Positions 10,909 to 23,266 of a DNA stretch of 64,000 bases are shown piece by piece. The notes below the pieces were generated by a model. The model saw only the letters and a list, made by a program, of their open reading frames with translations, was not told where the DNA came from and did no database searches. Both the position numbers and the translations under genes were made by a program. Origin of the DNA: Primula veris (taxonomy: Eukaryota > Streptophyta > Magnoliopsida > Ericales > Primulaceae); assembly GCA_963682055.1 (NCBI GenBank), contig OY821745.1, positions 4,037,501 to 4,101,500 on the forward strand, read 5' to 3'. Position 1 is the stretch's first letter, and every line of letters starts with the position of its first letter.

Positions 10909-13119
10909 CATGCAACAACTTTTATTTTTCTTTTTCTTTTGAAATTAACTTTTAACTCGATATATAGGGGCGTACCCAGGGGATCGCCGCCCGGCGGCGA
11001 TTTTTTTTTTTTTTTTTTATATGTATAATTTGAATTTGTCTAAGATATATGCATTGATGGTCTCCCTAATTAAACAAAAGAGCTGTTGATGTAGTGGTAA
11101 AATTGGATTTAGGGTAGTGGAAGCTTATGAGTTGAAGTCATGTTAGGTGTTTTTTACCTTAAAATTATCAAATTTCATAAATGACCATTCTATTTTCCCA
11201 AACAATATTACTAAAAAAATTATTTCATTGCCCAATATCGTTTGTCTTAATTTCATATTTATTTTATGCTATGTTAAACATAAAAAAAAAAAAGTATTTT
11301 TCTATTACACTCTATTTATTTTATTTTCTATTCAACATATTTTTTACATCACGGTCCGTCAAAAAAATCATGATGATTGGGGCGATATAGCTCATAAGTG
11401 GTGGATACTTGATAGAAGTAGAAGGACCCAACAAGTTATATTTTGATTTTTAGGGAGCATAATGCATTTTTATTTTATTATTATTTAATTGATTAGTCCA
11501 AAATTTTGATTGATCATTTTTAGTAAACAGAATAAAAAAAATCATGCATGAAGCAACTCATGCACCCACAAATCACATTTTGTAACCATTTGACAAAGAA
11601 ATGATAACATATTCGAACAATTTTGGAGAAGGTCAATAACATATTCGAACAATTCAGGCTAAACACAATGAAAGCTTCGACCATGACGAGATGGCGACGT
11701 CAGGCCATATCAGTCGTTAAATTTATGAATGAAGAGAGGGCAAGTGAACTCCCACATGACCTTTTTGTATAACAAGAAATGATATATAAGATATTTAATT
11801 GTAAACAATATACTTTCGTGTTTACCTAAACGACCCAGAACCTAAGGGGTGCTACACGGCCGACTAACACGTGGCTTGACACGTGCTAGACGAAGGCTTA
11901 TAACTTAAAAATAATTAAATAAATGATTTAGACTATAAAATAATAACTTCAAACATTCGTTCTTATTTCTGAATATGTCAACAACCTGAAATCAAATTCA
12001 AATCTCGATAGTAATTTATTCAAAAAGGGTATTGTAATACTAAAGAAACAGTAATTGAAAATTTTAATCTTGCAACTTTATTGGCAGTGGAAATAAAACG
12101 GAGTTCTATGAAGGTCTAGCTGATTCCCAACTAACTTAACCTTGACTCCTTAAAACGACTCCTTAGAACCTGTATACCTGAAAAAATTTCCAAAACGAGT
12201 GGTAAGCTAAAAGAGTTTAGCGAGTGATCAACCTTACAATATTGTATATAGGGTCGGAAATAGGTTTTATCATCTTTTTATTTCCTTGGAAAAACAACAT
12301 TTTAAGCTTTAATAAAACTCCCGATGCATGCAATCAATAACTGTAAGAAAAACATATATTTTTCAACATTTTAAGGTGTGATCAATACGATAATATAAAT
12401 TAGATATCTATCTAGATTGTACTTCCCAATCCTATGTGGATGCTAGAGATCTCTTTTATTCATTGAATTCAGACTTCCTGAATCTATTTTCTATGACTGG
12501 ACTTTCCAATCTTAGGTGGACTCATAAGGTCTCTTTTATTCATTGTACCGGTACTTCTCAAATATCTTTATATCATTTTCTTTTCCTCAACTTAGATCTT
12601 AAATATAATACCATAATGATCACAAAAAAAAATATAAAGTTTCTTTCAAAATTAAACTATATACGTTCATCGACGCATATAAACATTTTACTATTCTTTA
12701 CGTTCATCAACGTATACAAATAACTTTTCCGTTTTGAAACCTTTAGCTTGCAATTCAATATATACATATATAATTTTGATACCTTCAAAATATATTTGAA
12801 CCTGCAAACATTTGTTAGAAAATGCAATGAGATTTTATAATATTAAGTAAGAAAAACCACTCACACAGATACCGGATTGAAAATAGCTCGGGACACCAAA
12901 ACCTGGAAATATAATTATCAACTACCTGTCAATACACCTTACCGACCTACTGACTATAATAATTAGAACCCAAAATGACATCAACTATTTATCACCTATC
13001 AACAATCCGAGGAGACTGACTTCTACAAACTTCCTATGTAATAATGTTCTGATAAAATGAAAACTACACCTAATAACCAATTATTACCTTAACGTGAACT
13101 TGAGTTCCAAATAGGTCAT
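10909..13119. other. gene-poor spacer with SINE-like and direct repeats
   Basis: No gene. Near 10967 a GGGGCGTACCCAGG motif resembles the left end of the GGGGCGGA-type TIR family, followed by a T-run. At about 11077-11140 a box A-like TGTAGTGGTAAAATTGG and box B-like GAGTTGAAGTC suggest an old SINE. At 12425-12570 an approximately 80-bp unit is present twice, with CTCTTTTATTCATTG at 12451 and 12531. The stretch 12060-13100 resembles untranslated retroelement DNA but no coding domain is recognisable. Confidence 0.4.
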
Positions 13120-14302
13120 TGTTGGCCCGTGTGGCTAAACCTTAGAGGGGGGTGAATAAGGTTTCTAGGCGTTTTTGGCCTAATTAAACTTTAAGTGTAA
13201 CTAACCACCCAACTATCGCAAGTTTAAGCTTATTGCGTGTTAACAAGGAATAATGAAATGCTAGAATTACTAAACGCAAGCAATAAACTAAGCAATAATA
13301 TATTTGCGAAAAGTAAAAGCAAGGAAAGAAAATGACACCGTGATTTTATAGAGGTTCGGCAAACGGCCTACGTCCTCTCCTCGGTACTACCGAGTATTTC
13401 ACTAAAAAATCTTCTTGCGGATATTACAATCCTATCGAGCTAATCAACCGATTAATCTCCCCCTCACTTTATGAGTGTCCCGAAATGAAAAGATCTAGAG
13501 CTTTTAAGCAACTCGTTTACAAAGCCTCTACCCGATCACTCGCTCACAAATGAGTTTATAAAATACTCGTTACAATTTTGTTACAATAATGTAACTACAC
13601 TCACTATTTTATTGCTTCTAAATAAGCTAATTGGTGAGATTGATGATGTTTGAGCTTGACTCTCTTTTTCTTCAATTTTCCCTCTTTTTGAATATATGCA
13701 CCAAAATGGTGATATTTAGGGTTTTGTATGTAGGGATTGAAGGATGATAATAGGTGTATTGATTGGTGTTTATGGAAGAGAGATTGGGTTGGTTTATATA
13801 GACCAAAAGTCTGTTTTTCTGTATATTGACCGTTAGAAGTGGTTGAGGCTGTTTTAAGCTATTTTCCAGAAAAAGCTGAAAAGCTGTTTTCGAAATCTGT
13901 AGAAAACGATCGGTCGTTTTCTACAGTCGATCGGTCGATTTTCACCAGTCGATCGGTCGTTTCTGAAAAACGATCGGTCGTTTTTCTTGTGAACTCTTTG
14001 GAAGAAATCAGAACAAAAACAATCGGTCGTTTTTGTACAGACGATCGGTCGTTCTTCAGTTTTCTCTGTTTTCTCGTTAATCTTCAAAAGCCCGTAACTT
14101 CTTCGTTATAGCTCCGATTCTGGTTCCGCTTGAACCTGTGGCTTCGTTTTTCTGTGCTCTATCTTTTTGGCATTCTGAAATTTACAAATTCTCTTTTGGG
14201 AAAAGACAAACATTATATCATCGAAATAGAGAAATCGTAAAATCATTAAAAACATAATCAATGTTATAATCAAAATCAATTATTGAACCCCATGGTTCAA
14301 CA
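13120..14302. repeat. solo LTR, family A copy 1
   Basis: Starts TGTTGGCCCG and ends GGTTCAACA (TG...CA with 5-bp inverted termini TGTTG/CAACA), 1183 bp. About 80-90 percent similar by eye to 14675-15849 over its whole length. Flanks are GTCAT and ATTAT, a poor target duplication, so this copy is older or recombined. Contains six copies of a GATCGGTCG motif at about 13906-14053. No internal retroelement domain adjoins it, hence solo. Confidence 0.7.
13906..14053. repeat. CGATCGGTCG motif cluster, copy 1
   Basis: Six GATCGGTCG (one as AATCGGTCG) repeats, most embedded in AACGATCGGTCGTTTT or AGTCGATCGGTCG. The motif is close to palindromic so that neighbouring copies can pair as short hairpins. 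Confidence 0.75.
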
Positions 14303-14674
14303 ATTATAAATCAAATCCTCACTAAGGACAGTTGAAACTAACATGTGAGAAATGTACAAAAAATCCTACCACATACATATGCCTGCATAGAAAACTACTA
14401 ATGTTCAATTCATTGGTTCATTTCCTTTGCCTAAAACTCATACCCTCTTAGTTACTGTAATACAAATTTGTAGCTCAGTATAATGACAAAGATAGGTCAG
14501 TTTTCAAATAAGAATCTAATCGATACTTGACTTAGCTAGCATGAACTTTCTACTGAAATCACAACTCAAAGCATGATAACAAGGAATAACTTTAAAGCTA
14601 CAGATTCATATTCTCATCAGTAAATGTGTGGAAAAATTAAATATGTAATCATAGTTTCAAAGCTGAGAACAATT

Positions 14675-15849
14675 TGTTGGTCCGGATGCGGCTAAACCTT
14701 AGAGGGGGGATGAATAAGGTTTATGGCGATTTTTGCCTAATTAAAACTTAAGTGCAACTAACACCCCAACTTACACAATTCTAAGCTTAAGCGTTAATAA
14801 TCGTTAATAAATTCAAACGCAAGCAAGCAAGAATAAATATTTGCGGAAAATAAAAGTTTAAGGGAAGAAGATGACACCGTGATTTATAGAGGTTCGGCAA
14901 AACGCGCCTACGTCCTCTCCTCGGTACTACCGAGTATTTCACTAAAAATTCTTTTCCCGGATATTACAATCCTAATGAGCTAATCGACCGATTAAGCTCC
15001 CCCTCACTTTATGAGTGTCCCGAAATGAAAGACCTAGAGCTTTTAAGCTTCACTTGCTTACAAAGCCTCTACCCGATCACTCGCTCACAAAAATGAGTTT
15101 ATAAAATACTCGTTACAATTTTGTTACAAAAATGTAACTACACTCACTATTCTATTTGCTTCTAAATAAGGTAATTGGTGAGTCTTTGTTGTTGTTCGAG
15201 CTTGAATCGCTTTCTTCTTAATTTCCTCTTTTTCGAATATTTTCACCAAAATGGTGATAATTTGGGTTTTGATTAAGAGAAGTTTTAGGATAATGGATTG
15301 TTGTGTTTGAAGAAAGATTTTTGAGGTATATATGGTCACAAAGTCTGTTTTTCTGTGTTATGACCGTTGGAAGTGGTTGAGGCTATTTTTCAGAGGTTTT
15401 AAGCTGTTTTCCAGAAAAACCTGAAAAGCTGTTTTCGAAATCTGTAGAAAACGATCGGTCGTTTTCTACAGTCGATCGGTCGTTTTCAGAAAACGATCGG
15501 TCGTTTCTAAGAAATGATCGGTCGTTTTTTCGACCTGCTCACTGGAAGAATTTGGACCAAAAACGATCGGTCGTTTTTGTCCAGTCGATCGGTCGTGTTC
15601 TTCTGGCAGTTCTCGGTTTTCTTGCTATTATTCGAATGCCCATAACTCCTTCGTTTTAGCTCCGATTCTGGTTCCGCTTGAACCTGTAGCTTCGTTTTTC
15701 TGTGCTCTATCTTTCTGGCATTCTGAAATTTACATTTTATTATTTTGGAAAAGACAAGCATTATATCATCGAAATCGTAAAACCGTAAAATCATTAAAAA
15801 CATAATTAAAGTTATAATCAAAATTAATTATTGAACTATAAGTTCAACA
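14675..15849. repeat. solo LTR, family A copy 2
   Basis: 1175 bp from TGTTGGTCCGG to AAGTTCAACA, bounded by an exact 5-bp target duplication CAATT (14670-14674 and 15850-15854), which shows that this copy inserted on its own and lost its interior by LTR recombination. Same orientation as copy 1, 372 bp downstream of it. Confidence 0.82.
15449..15600. repeat. CGATCGGTCG motif cluster, copy 2
   Basis: Six GATCGGTCG motifs in the second family-A LTR at the same relative position as in copy 1, with the spacing preserved although surrounding bases have diverged. Confidence 0.75.
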
Positions 15850-15854
15850 CAATT

Positions 15855-17812
15855 AACACAACTAGACAGAAATCCACATGCTATCATACTATATATTTAT
15901 ATGTGACTACAACATCTTCATGAAGCCGATTATATTCAAGTGTTTACTCACCTTTATTTGATTAACTTTTATCAAGTGAAACCTAACTACACATACAAGT
16001 TACTGCAATAATAATTAGACATCAATCAAACTAATGATCTACATATTTGTATAAACATTTGTCACGATTCACATGCTGCAGCAAGTTACAATTTGTTCCC
16101 TATATTACGGTCATCAACAATACTATAGAAATAGCTTATATTGCCAAACATGGCTTTATTTTGGTTTGAAACTTGAGAGCAGCCTAACATGTACCGGTTT
16201 AAAAATTAGAATGGAAGTTGGTTTAACAAAACTTCCGCTGACATTTTTACTCGATTTACGATATCCACAACAATTACAAAACATGCATCTATATTATAAA
16301 TCTCGGTTTAGTGTCCCTACATGTTCAGATCCTATAAGTTAAAATAAAATGGTTGAATGATTCTGGTCTATTTACTTGAAACCGACAAGATTCTGAAATA
16401 GCTACGACATAAATTATTTTCCCGACCATGCATTTGTCAACCACTTAACCCTTATACTATCAATTACATAACATCAGCTTGTACATTAGAAATTTATAAA
16501 TTAAGAACAAACTTAATTAACCTAGTTCAATTTCTTAGAGTTAGCAAGTATGTATCAACTACCAACCAATTATAGAGTTCAACAACCAAGAAAAATAAAC
16601 ACTTGCATGCCAAACAATATATAAACATGTTATTGTGATATCAATTCCATAACATAAGTTAATAAACTACGATTTTAATAAATCAAGGGTCAATTCTACA
16701 AGCTACAACACATACTAGCATGCGATTATAAAATTGGCTTGTTACCAGAACATGTATTTACCCATGAAAAGGAAAACCAACGAAGGAAAACTCAAGCTTG
16801 TACTCTGATTATATAGCTGATTTCACTCACTCTCTCTTTATAGTTTATATATATATACAATTGAAACTGTTTTATGTTATTCTATTTCTCTCCCATTCAA
16901 GTGATTATAAATACTATGATGGAAATGGCTTGACAAGATGAAACCAAACGCTTAATCTCTTTCTCCCCCCTTTTTAATATTCACACATTTACAAATAATT
17001 ATTACTGTTTTCAGTTTTTATTCATTAATACTATATAGAAAACACCTAATAAGACCTTAGCTTTCTTGTAATTAGTTACATCTCCTACTAATTTCTGATA
17101 ATTACCCTTTACTACCAATTCAAACTAAAGTGATCACTTCTTACTTATTAATATTAGTGAGAAAATAATTATTGCCTCGATAAACTAAAATAAATATTAA
17201 AGAAAAATACGGGTTATAACAAGAACTCTTTAGAGTTTTTCTTAGGTTTGGTAGTTGGGGGTTTATGATTGCTGTTAGATTAGTCTGCTTTGAGTGTTTG
17301 GATGTTGTCTTTAGGTTTTTAGGCATATTCGGCCTTTTCAGATCGGGTTTATTTGTGTGATGACACCTCGATGACGCTTTTATGAGCCAGTGCTTGTTCT
17401 TTTTTTGCCTCCTTTTGTCCATTGTAGCATGTACTATCATTTGCGAATTTCTATTACTATCCCTACCTGGATTGGCACGCACGACAATATTTTAGTTCTC
17501 CTAATAGTTGACTTTCTTTTATGTTTTTATTTTATGTCTGTTGGGTGTAGATGTACGGTCTGTCTAAGTTGTGATGAGTCGACGAGTTTATGTACGGAGT
17601 TGTAGGCTTTTGGGCACCTTGTGACTTTGTATTATCTTATTTTGCTTAGCCACTTGGAGACTGTTCCAGGAGTACCGAAAGTCTGTATCTTTGTTCGTTG
17701 TTCTTTAATAATAATGAGCTTGTTTAAAAATAAAAAAATACTTTAAGAAAAATGAATAAAGACTAAACAAAATCATTATACAAACATGGGGCACTAATAT
17801 ATTACTAATATA
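15855..17812. other. gene-poor spacer, possible LINE 3' tail at its end
   Basis: AT-rich DNA without a gene. The part 17230-17740 is different in base composition (GT-rich on the plus strand) and ends with TTTAATAATAATGAGC followed by an A-rich tail (AAAAATAAAAAAAT), as in 3' ends of plant L1-like elements; no reverse transcriptase remains, so this is tentative. Confidence 0.3.
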
Positions 17813-17816
17813 CGGT

Positions 17817-18355
17817 GAAACCAAAGGCGAGTAAGGAAACACATGTACGGTCACGATCGTAACTTCACCTCAAAAGATTATGTCAAACGACTCAATAAAA
17901 TATATATTGTCGTTATCTCTTTCTCCTACGTACTTATCACAATATTCGTTTCCTATTTTAATTTTCTCTCACAATTAATACTAAATAAATAAAAGCTATC
18001 GAGTCTGTTGAGTTTTTTAAAAGAGTGCATAAAGTTATGAACAGAAATACATTGACTAAAAATTCGATTGAATATGTTTTTAAAATATTAGAAATTGCTA
18101 TTAAAATAGGAATAGCGGGACATGTTAAAAACATGAATACACTGAACAAAAGTTTTATATAAAACATAAGACACCAAAGTGTAATATGTATTCCTTCAAT
18201 GAAACCAAAGGCCAGTAAAGAAACACGTGTACGGCCACGATCAAAACCCTTCACCTCAAAAGATTAGGTCAAAGACTCAATAAATATATATCGTCATTAT
18301 ATTTTTCTTCTACCTATCACAATATTCGCCTCCTTTTTTATTTTTCTCTCTCTAA
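17817..18355 (+). promoter_or_regulatory. duplicated promoter block of the AFC2 gene
   Basis: About 145 bp beginning GAAACCAAAGG occur twice in direct orientation, 17817-17960 and 18201-18352, offset 384 bp. The proximal copy has a perfect G-box core CACGTG at 18224-18229 (inside ACACGTGT); the distal copy has CATG at the same place. The proximal copy runs into the CT-rich leader just upstream of the AFC2 start codon. Confidence 0.7.
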
Positions 18356-18384
18356 AAAACTCTTTTAATCTCTCTCTCTCTATA

Positions 18385-21300
18385 ATGGAGACGGCACGTG
18401 CGGTGGAGTTTCCTCTCTCTAGAATCGATCGGCCTCGAAAACGTCAGCGTTTGGGATGGGATGTTGCTCCTCAGGTACTAATTATTTATTTTCTTTTTTT
18501 ATTTATTGTTATTTTATTTCTTTAATTTCTCCTACCCTTTTGATAGATCTCGTTGATTTAATCGCACGTGTTTAATTGGAATTTAAATTAAGGGTGATTT
18601 ATTGCAATTGTTTCTCTAATTTGCGTTATTTGTAGAGGAATCGTTTTTTTAATTGATAGATCTGGTTTATATTTACATACTAGTTTATATTGCGCCAGTT
18701 TTTTTTATAGATCTGGAAAAGCTCTCCCAATTAATAATAAATTAATAAAAAAGTTTAGGAAAAGGTCTCGCAATTAAAACTTATTGTCCAGATCTATTAA
18801 TACAATAACGATTTTAATTGCGCTATTTAAATATAAACCAGGTAGGAAAAGGTTTTCACAATTAATACTAAATAAATAAAACATAGTAGTTTATATTGCG
18901 CGAGTTTTTTATAGATCTGGAAAAGCTCTCCCAATTAATACTAAATTAATAAAAAAGTTTATCGCAGTTAAAACTTATTGTCCAGATCTATTAATACAAT
19001 AACGATTTTAATTGCGCTATGTAAATATAAACCAGGTAGGAAAAGGTTTTCATAATTAATACTAAATAAATAAAACATAGTAGTTTATATTGCGCTAGTT
19101 TTTTATATAGATCCGGAAAAGATCTCACAATTAATACTAAATTAATAAAAAAAGTTTATCGTAGTTAAAACTTATTGTCCAGATCTATTAATACAATAAC
19201 GATTTTAATTGCGCTATGTAAATATAAACCAGGTAGGAAAAGGTTTTCATAATTAATACTAAATAAATAAAACATAGTAGTTTATATTGCGCTAGTTTTT
19301 TTTATAGATCCGGAAAAGATCTCACAATTAATACTAAATTAATAAAAAAGTTTATCGTAGTTAAAACTTATTGTCCAGATCTATTAATACAATAACGATT
19401 TTAATTGCGCTATGTAAATATAAACCAGGTAGGAAAAGGTTTTCATAATTAATACTAAATAAATAAAACATAGTAGTTTATATTGCGCTAGTTTTTTTTA
19501 TAGATCCGGAAAAGATCTCACAATTAATACTAAATTAATAAAAAAGTTTATCGTAGTTAAAACTTATTGTCCAGATCTATTAATACAATAACGATTTTAA
19601 TTGCGCTATGTAAATAGGAAAAGGTTTTCACAATTAATACTAAATAAATAAAACATAGTAGTTTATATTGTGTAACCAGATCTGGACAATAAGTTTTAAT
19701 TGCGCTAGACTTTTTTATTTATTTAGTATTAATTGTGAGATCTTTTCTGGATCTGGCCGATATTGATATATTTTTTTGGTATAAACTGTGTATCAATAAA
19801 TAATGTACTATTTGTGTAAATCTTTCGATTATGGGAAATCACTTAATTTTTTTAATAAATCTATCAAATATATTTGATTTATGTATAATTTGTGAGTCTT
19901 TTCTAGATCTGTTCTAAATGTACTCTGGGTTTGTATCATTTATGCGTATATATCTCACATATGCTTAAATAGGCTTAAATTTGGATTTTTGTTTCAATAG
20001 TCTCTTAATCCCACATGTGTTGAATTAGTCTTTAATCGATCAAAATAAGGTTTATTGCCCTATTCTTTAATTTAGGTTTTTTTAGTTGTAAATTAACAGT
20101 TTATGTTGTTAGATCTCGTCGAAATCACATTGGATTCAAATCAATTATGCTCATATTTAGTTTTTTCTTGCATTAGTCTCTTAATTTTATTAATCTGCGA
20201 CTTTTAATTTGATATCACTGAATTCACTCTCGTAGCCATCAGTTTAGCATAAAAATCACATCTTGTTATGATTTGGTATTTAATTGGCCTAAATTTGGGT
20301 ATTTTTTGCAACTTGAGTATTGTTGTGTATTTATATGTCAAGTCTTGTCAAATTGACTTGTTCAGCCTTACTAGAATTGTGTTTTCTCTCTTGAAAGATT
20401 TGGCATATTATTGGTTTAATATATGAATTTGTTGCTTATGCTGGTTGTCGGTCTCTAATCGGTTGAAATTTAGAGTTTTATTGCGTTAATTTCATGTGAA
20501 CTTACATACTGTATGGTTTTCAATATACCTATTTATACTTGGTTAAATATATTATTACTGCATAGACCATAATTTCATCACCATGCCTCTTTAGGAAGTT
20601 TTTGGTGCACTTGTTAAGATTCCTAGCGCAAGCCTTTTGGTAGTTTTGGTCTGTTTGATTTTTTGAACAATGAAAATTTATATCATAGGTGGAAGAGAGT
20701 ATTCTTGCTACCATTATTTAGTATCTAGCAAAGGTTAGATTTTTTGTGTGTTGAAATTGCATGGTGGTTTTTGTATTTCAGCTAGAATTGTTTTGTGGAC
20801 AAGATGTTGGGAACGATGCGAACTATGCATTATCAGTAGCATTGGCAGACCACTCTAGTTCCTCTTTTATTGTTAAGGGTTTGCCCCGAAATGGTTCTCC
20901 CCCTCTGCGAGACGATGATAAAGATGGGCATTACACTTTTGCCGTTGGCGATAATTTGACTTCACGCTGTAATTACCCTTTCCAATAAATACTTAGTTAT
21001 AGTTGCTATAAAGAATAAAACATGTATAATTCTTTATGCTCTAATATTTCATTAGGAATAGGTTTGATTTTGTTTCTGATACTGGGATGCGTATTGCTCA
21101 TTTTTACTTTATTTCATGTCAATTCATCATATTGTTGCTAATGACATCAAACTTGTAAGACTGATTTTTTTCCCTTTATTTGTTTCTTGCAGATAAGATC
21201 CACAGCAAAATGGGTGAAGGTATGCAGTTATCTGGACCTTTTTCATTCTAGAAATTGGGTCTTTTGCACCTTCTATTATCCTTAAATCTTCTTTTTTCGT

Positions 21301-23266
21301 GCTTTCACAGGAACCTTTGGCCAGGTTTTGGAATGTTGGGACCGAGAAAGAAACGAAATGGTTGCAATTAAAATTGTACGTGGTATAAAGAAGTATCGTG
21401 AAGCAGCCATGATTGAAGTGGATATATTAGAACAGCTTGGTAAACATGACAAAGGTGGCGAACGGTGAGTAAATTTTTGTTGGCTCGGTTTGTTCATGTT
21501 ATTATACTGATATTGTTAATATTTTGGTGGAAATGCGATTTGTTTTTGTTTTTTTGTTTGTTAAGTGGGTTTATTCCTTGCAGTTGTGTGCAAATTCGGA
21601 ACTGGTTTGACTATCGTAACCATATTTGTATTGTAAGTAATGGTTTATTTAGTGGATTAATAATTCCCCAATTAAAAAAGTTGCTTGGGGTTAAAAATTG
21701 TGGGTGAATTCCAATGATTCAACAGGTCTTTGAGAAGCTTGGACCTAGCTTATATGATTTCCTTCGCAAAAACAATTATCGCTCATTTCCCATTGATCTT
21801 GTTCGTGAGATTGGCAGCCAACTGTTGGGATGTATATCATGTGTGTAGTATTCACTTGTGCCAGTTTTTTATTTTCATATCATCATATTTTTTATACAAA
21901 TATTTTTATAAAGATTTGAGAGCCTCCTTAAATTTATAAGGACTCACTCACTCAAGAGTTTTTTTCTACTTTGAAAGTCAATACTCGTTTTCTAACTCGA
22001 AGTACGTTTTAAACGTTTCATTTAAATGCATTAATAATTTATAATCCTTGATTCAGTTCTGTCAGGTTTTGATGATTGTTCTTTTTTTACTTATTTTGTT
22101 GTTAATATTTGGTGTATTTCTATAATACGCAGTCATGCATGATTTGCATCTTATCCATACGGATTTGAAGCCTGAGAATATTCTTCTAGTATCTCCCGAA
22201 TATGTTAAAGTTCCTGATTACAAGGTATTAGACTGTTGAGAAGCAGAATTAGGCTTTAAAGATTAAGAAAATATAAGAATATTTCTTGCAGTTTTTGTGT
22301 GGTGCTCTGGGAATTTTCTATTATGAGGTTCTCACATATTTTTTTCTTTGGATTTTGACAGATTTCATCACGGTCACCAAAAGATGGTGCTTACTTTAAA
22401 AGGGTCCCAAAATCCAGTGCTATAAAGGTTATCGACTTTGGAAGCACAATCTATGAACGTCAGAATCAGAATTATATTGTATCAACACGTCATTATCGCG
22501 CTCCAGAAGTAATTCTGGGTACGTCTTTTTGCTACTTTTGATATTATGTATAAAATGGTGCCCATTATTTCTGCTTAATTAACGTTTAATTACTTTACAG
22601 GGCTTGGATGGAGTTACCCGTGTGATGTATGGAGTATTGGCTGTATCCTGATTGAGTTATGCTCAGTAAGTAAAAGCTTTGTTTGTTTTGGTACAATTTA
22701 ACCGCTGATGTTTTCATAAGCTTTTACTGAATACTTTGTATTTGGCAGGGAGAAGCATTGTTCCAAACACACGAAAATCTAGAACACCTTGCGATGATGG
22801 AACGAGTGTTGGGCCCGCTTCCTCAGCACATGTTGAGAAAAGTAGAGTGAGTACTTTCCCTCTCTTTTTTCAGCAAGGCCTTTTATGTTGCTGGAATTTG
22901 TTTTTTTAAGCCTTTTGTTTTCTTTTTTCAGCCGTCAAGCCGAAAAATGTCCGGAGAGGAAGATTAGACTGGCCAGAAGGAGCCACCTCAAGAGATAGCA
23001 TAAAGGCTGTGCAGAAGATGTCACGTCTTCAGGTTTGATTCTTATTTGTTTTCTCTAATGATGTTTTAATCATGCCATTTGTGAATAAATTTGTAAATGG
23101 ATGCTAATGTAATCTTTGTCACACTTTCCAGAATATCATAATGCAACATGTTGACCATTCGGCGGGTGATTTGATAAATCTTCTACAAGGACTTCTGAGG
23201 TATGATCCTTCCGAGAGGTTGACTGCACACGAGGCTCTTAGACACCCCTTTTTCACGAGAAGATAA
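18385..23266 (+). CDS. AFC2: LAMMER-type dual-specificity kinase AFC2, frameshifted in exon 11
   Basis: CLK-family nuclear kinase that phosphorylates SR splicing factors. Twelve exons: 18385-18474, 20782-20968, 21193-21219, 21311-21464, 21584-21632, 21726-21840, 22133-22224, 22362-22518, 22601-22665, 22749-22846, 22932-23032, 23132-23266 (TAA). Seen: basic N-terminus [12 protein letters not shown], Gly loop MGEGTFGQV, Lys 122 in VAIK, catalytic IHTDLKPEN (Asp about 218), DFGS (263), LAMMER signature [11 protein letters not shown] (324-334), C-terminal HPFFTRR. The intact frame would be 423 residues, like Arabidopsis AFC2 (about 427). Exon 11 is 101 nt where phase requires 103; two bases are missing at about 22948, after codons for AEK, giving a stop at 22996-22998 and a 366-residue product without subdomain XI. 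Exon 12 is otherwise intact, so the break is recent or a sequencing error. Confidence 0.92.
18650..19762 (+). repeat. intronic tandem array, unit about 196 bp, with inverted tail
   Basis: In AFC2 intron 1. The landmark TTTATATTGYGC recurs at offsets giving spacings of 206, 194, 197, 196 and 185 bp (landmarks near 18691, 18897, 19091, 19288, 19484, 19669). Each unit contains two related half-units (both with AATTAATACTAAAT) and AGATCT/AGATCY sites. The array ends with an inverted half-unit at about 19675-19760 (CCAGATCTGGACAATAAG...). The middle copies are almost identical, indicating recent expansion or homogenisation. Confidence 0.85.

Noticed and set aside
13839..14111. Overlapping open frames on both strands within the family-A LTR
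   Set aside because: They come from the repeated CGATCGGTCG motif, which encodes DRSF-like repeats in several frames; no protein-like features.
13120..15849. One retrotransposon with two LTRs and a 372-bp interior (TRIM)
   Set aside because: Copy 2 has its own CAATT duplication on both sides, and no PBS or polypurine tract was found in the interval, so two solo LTRs fit better.
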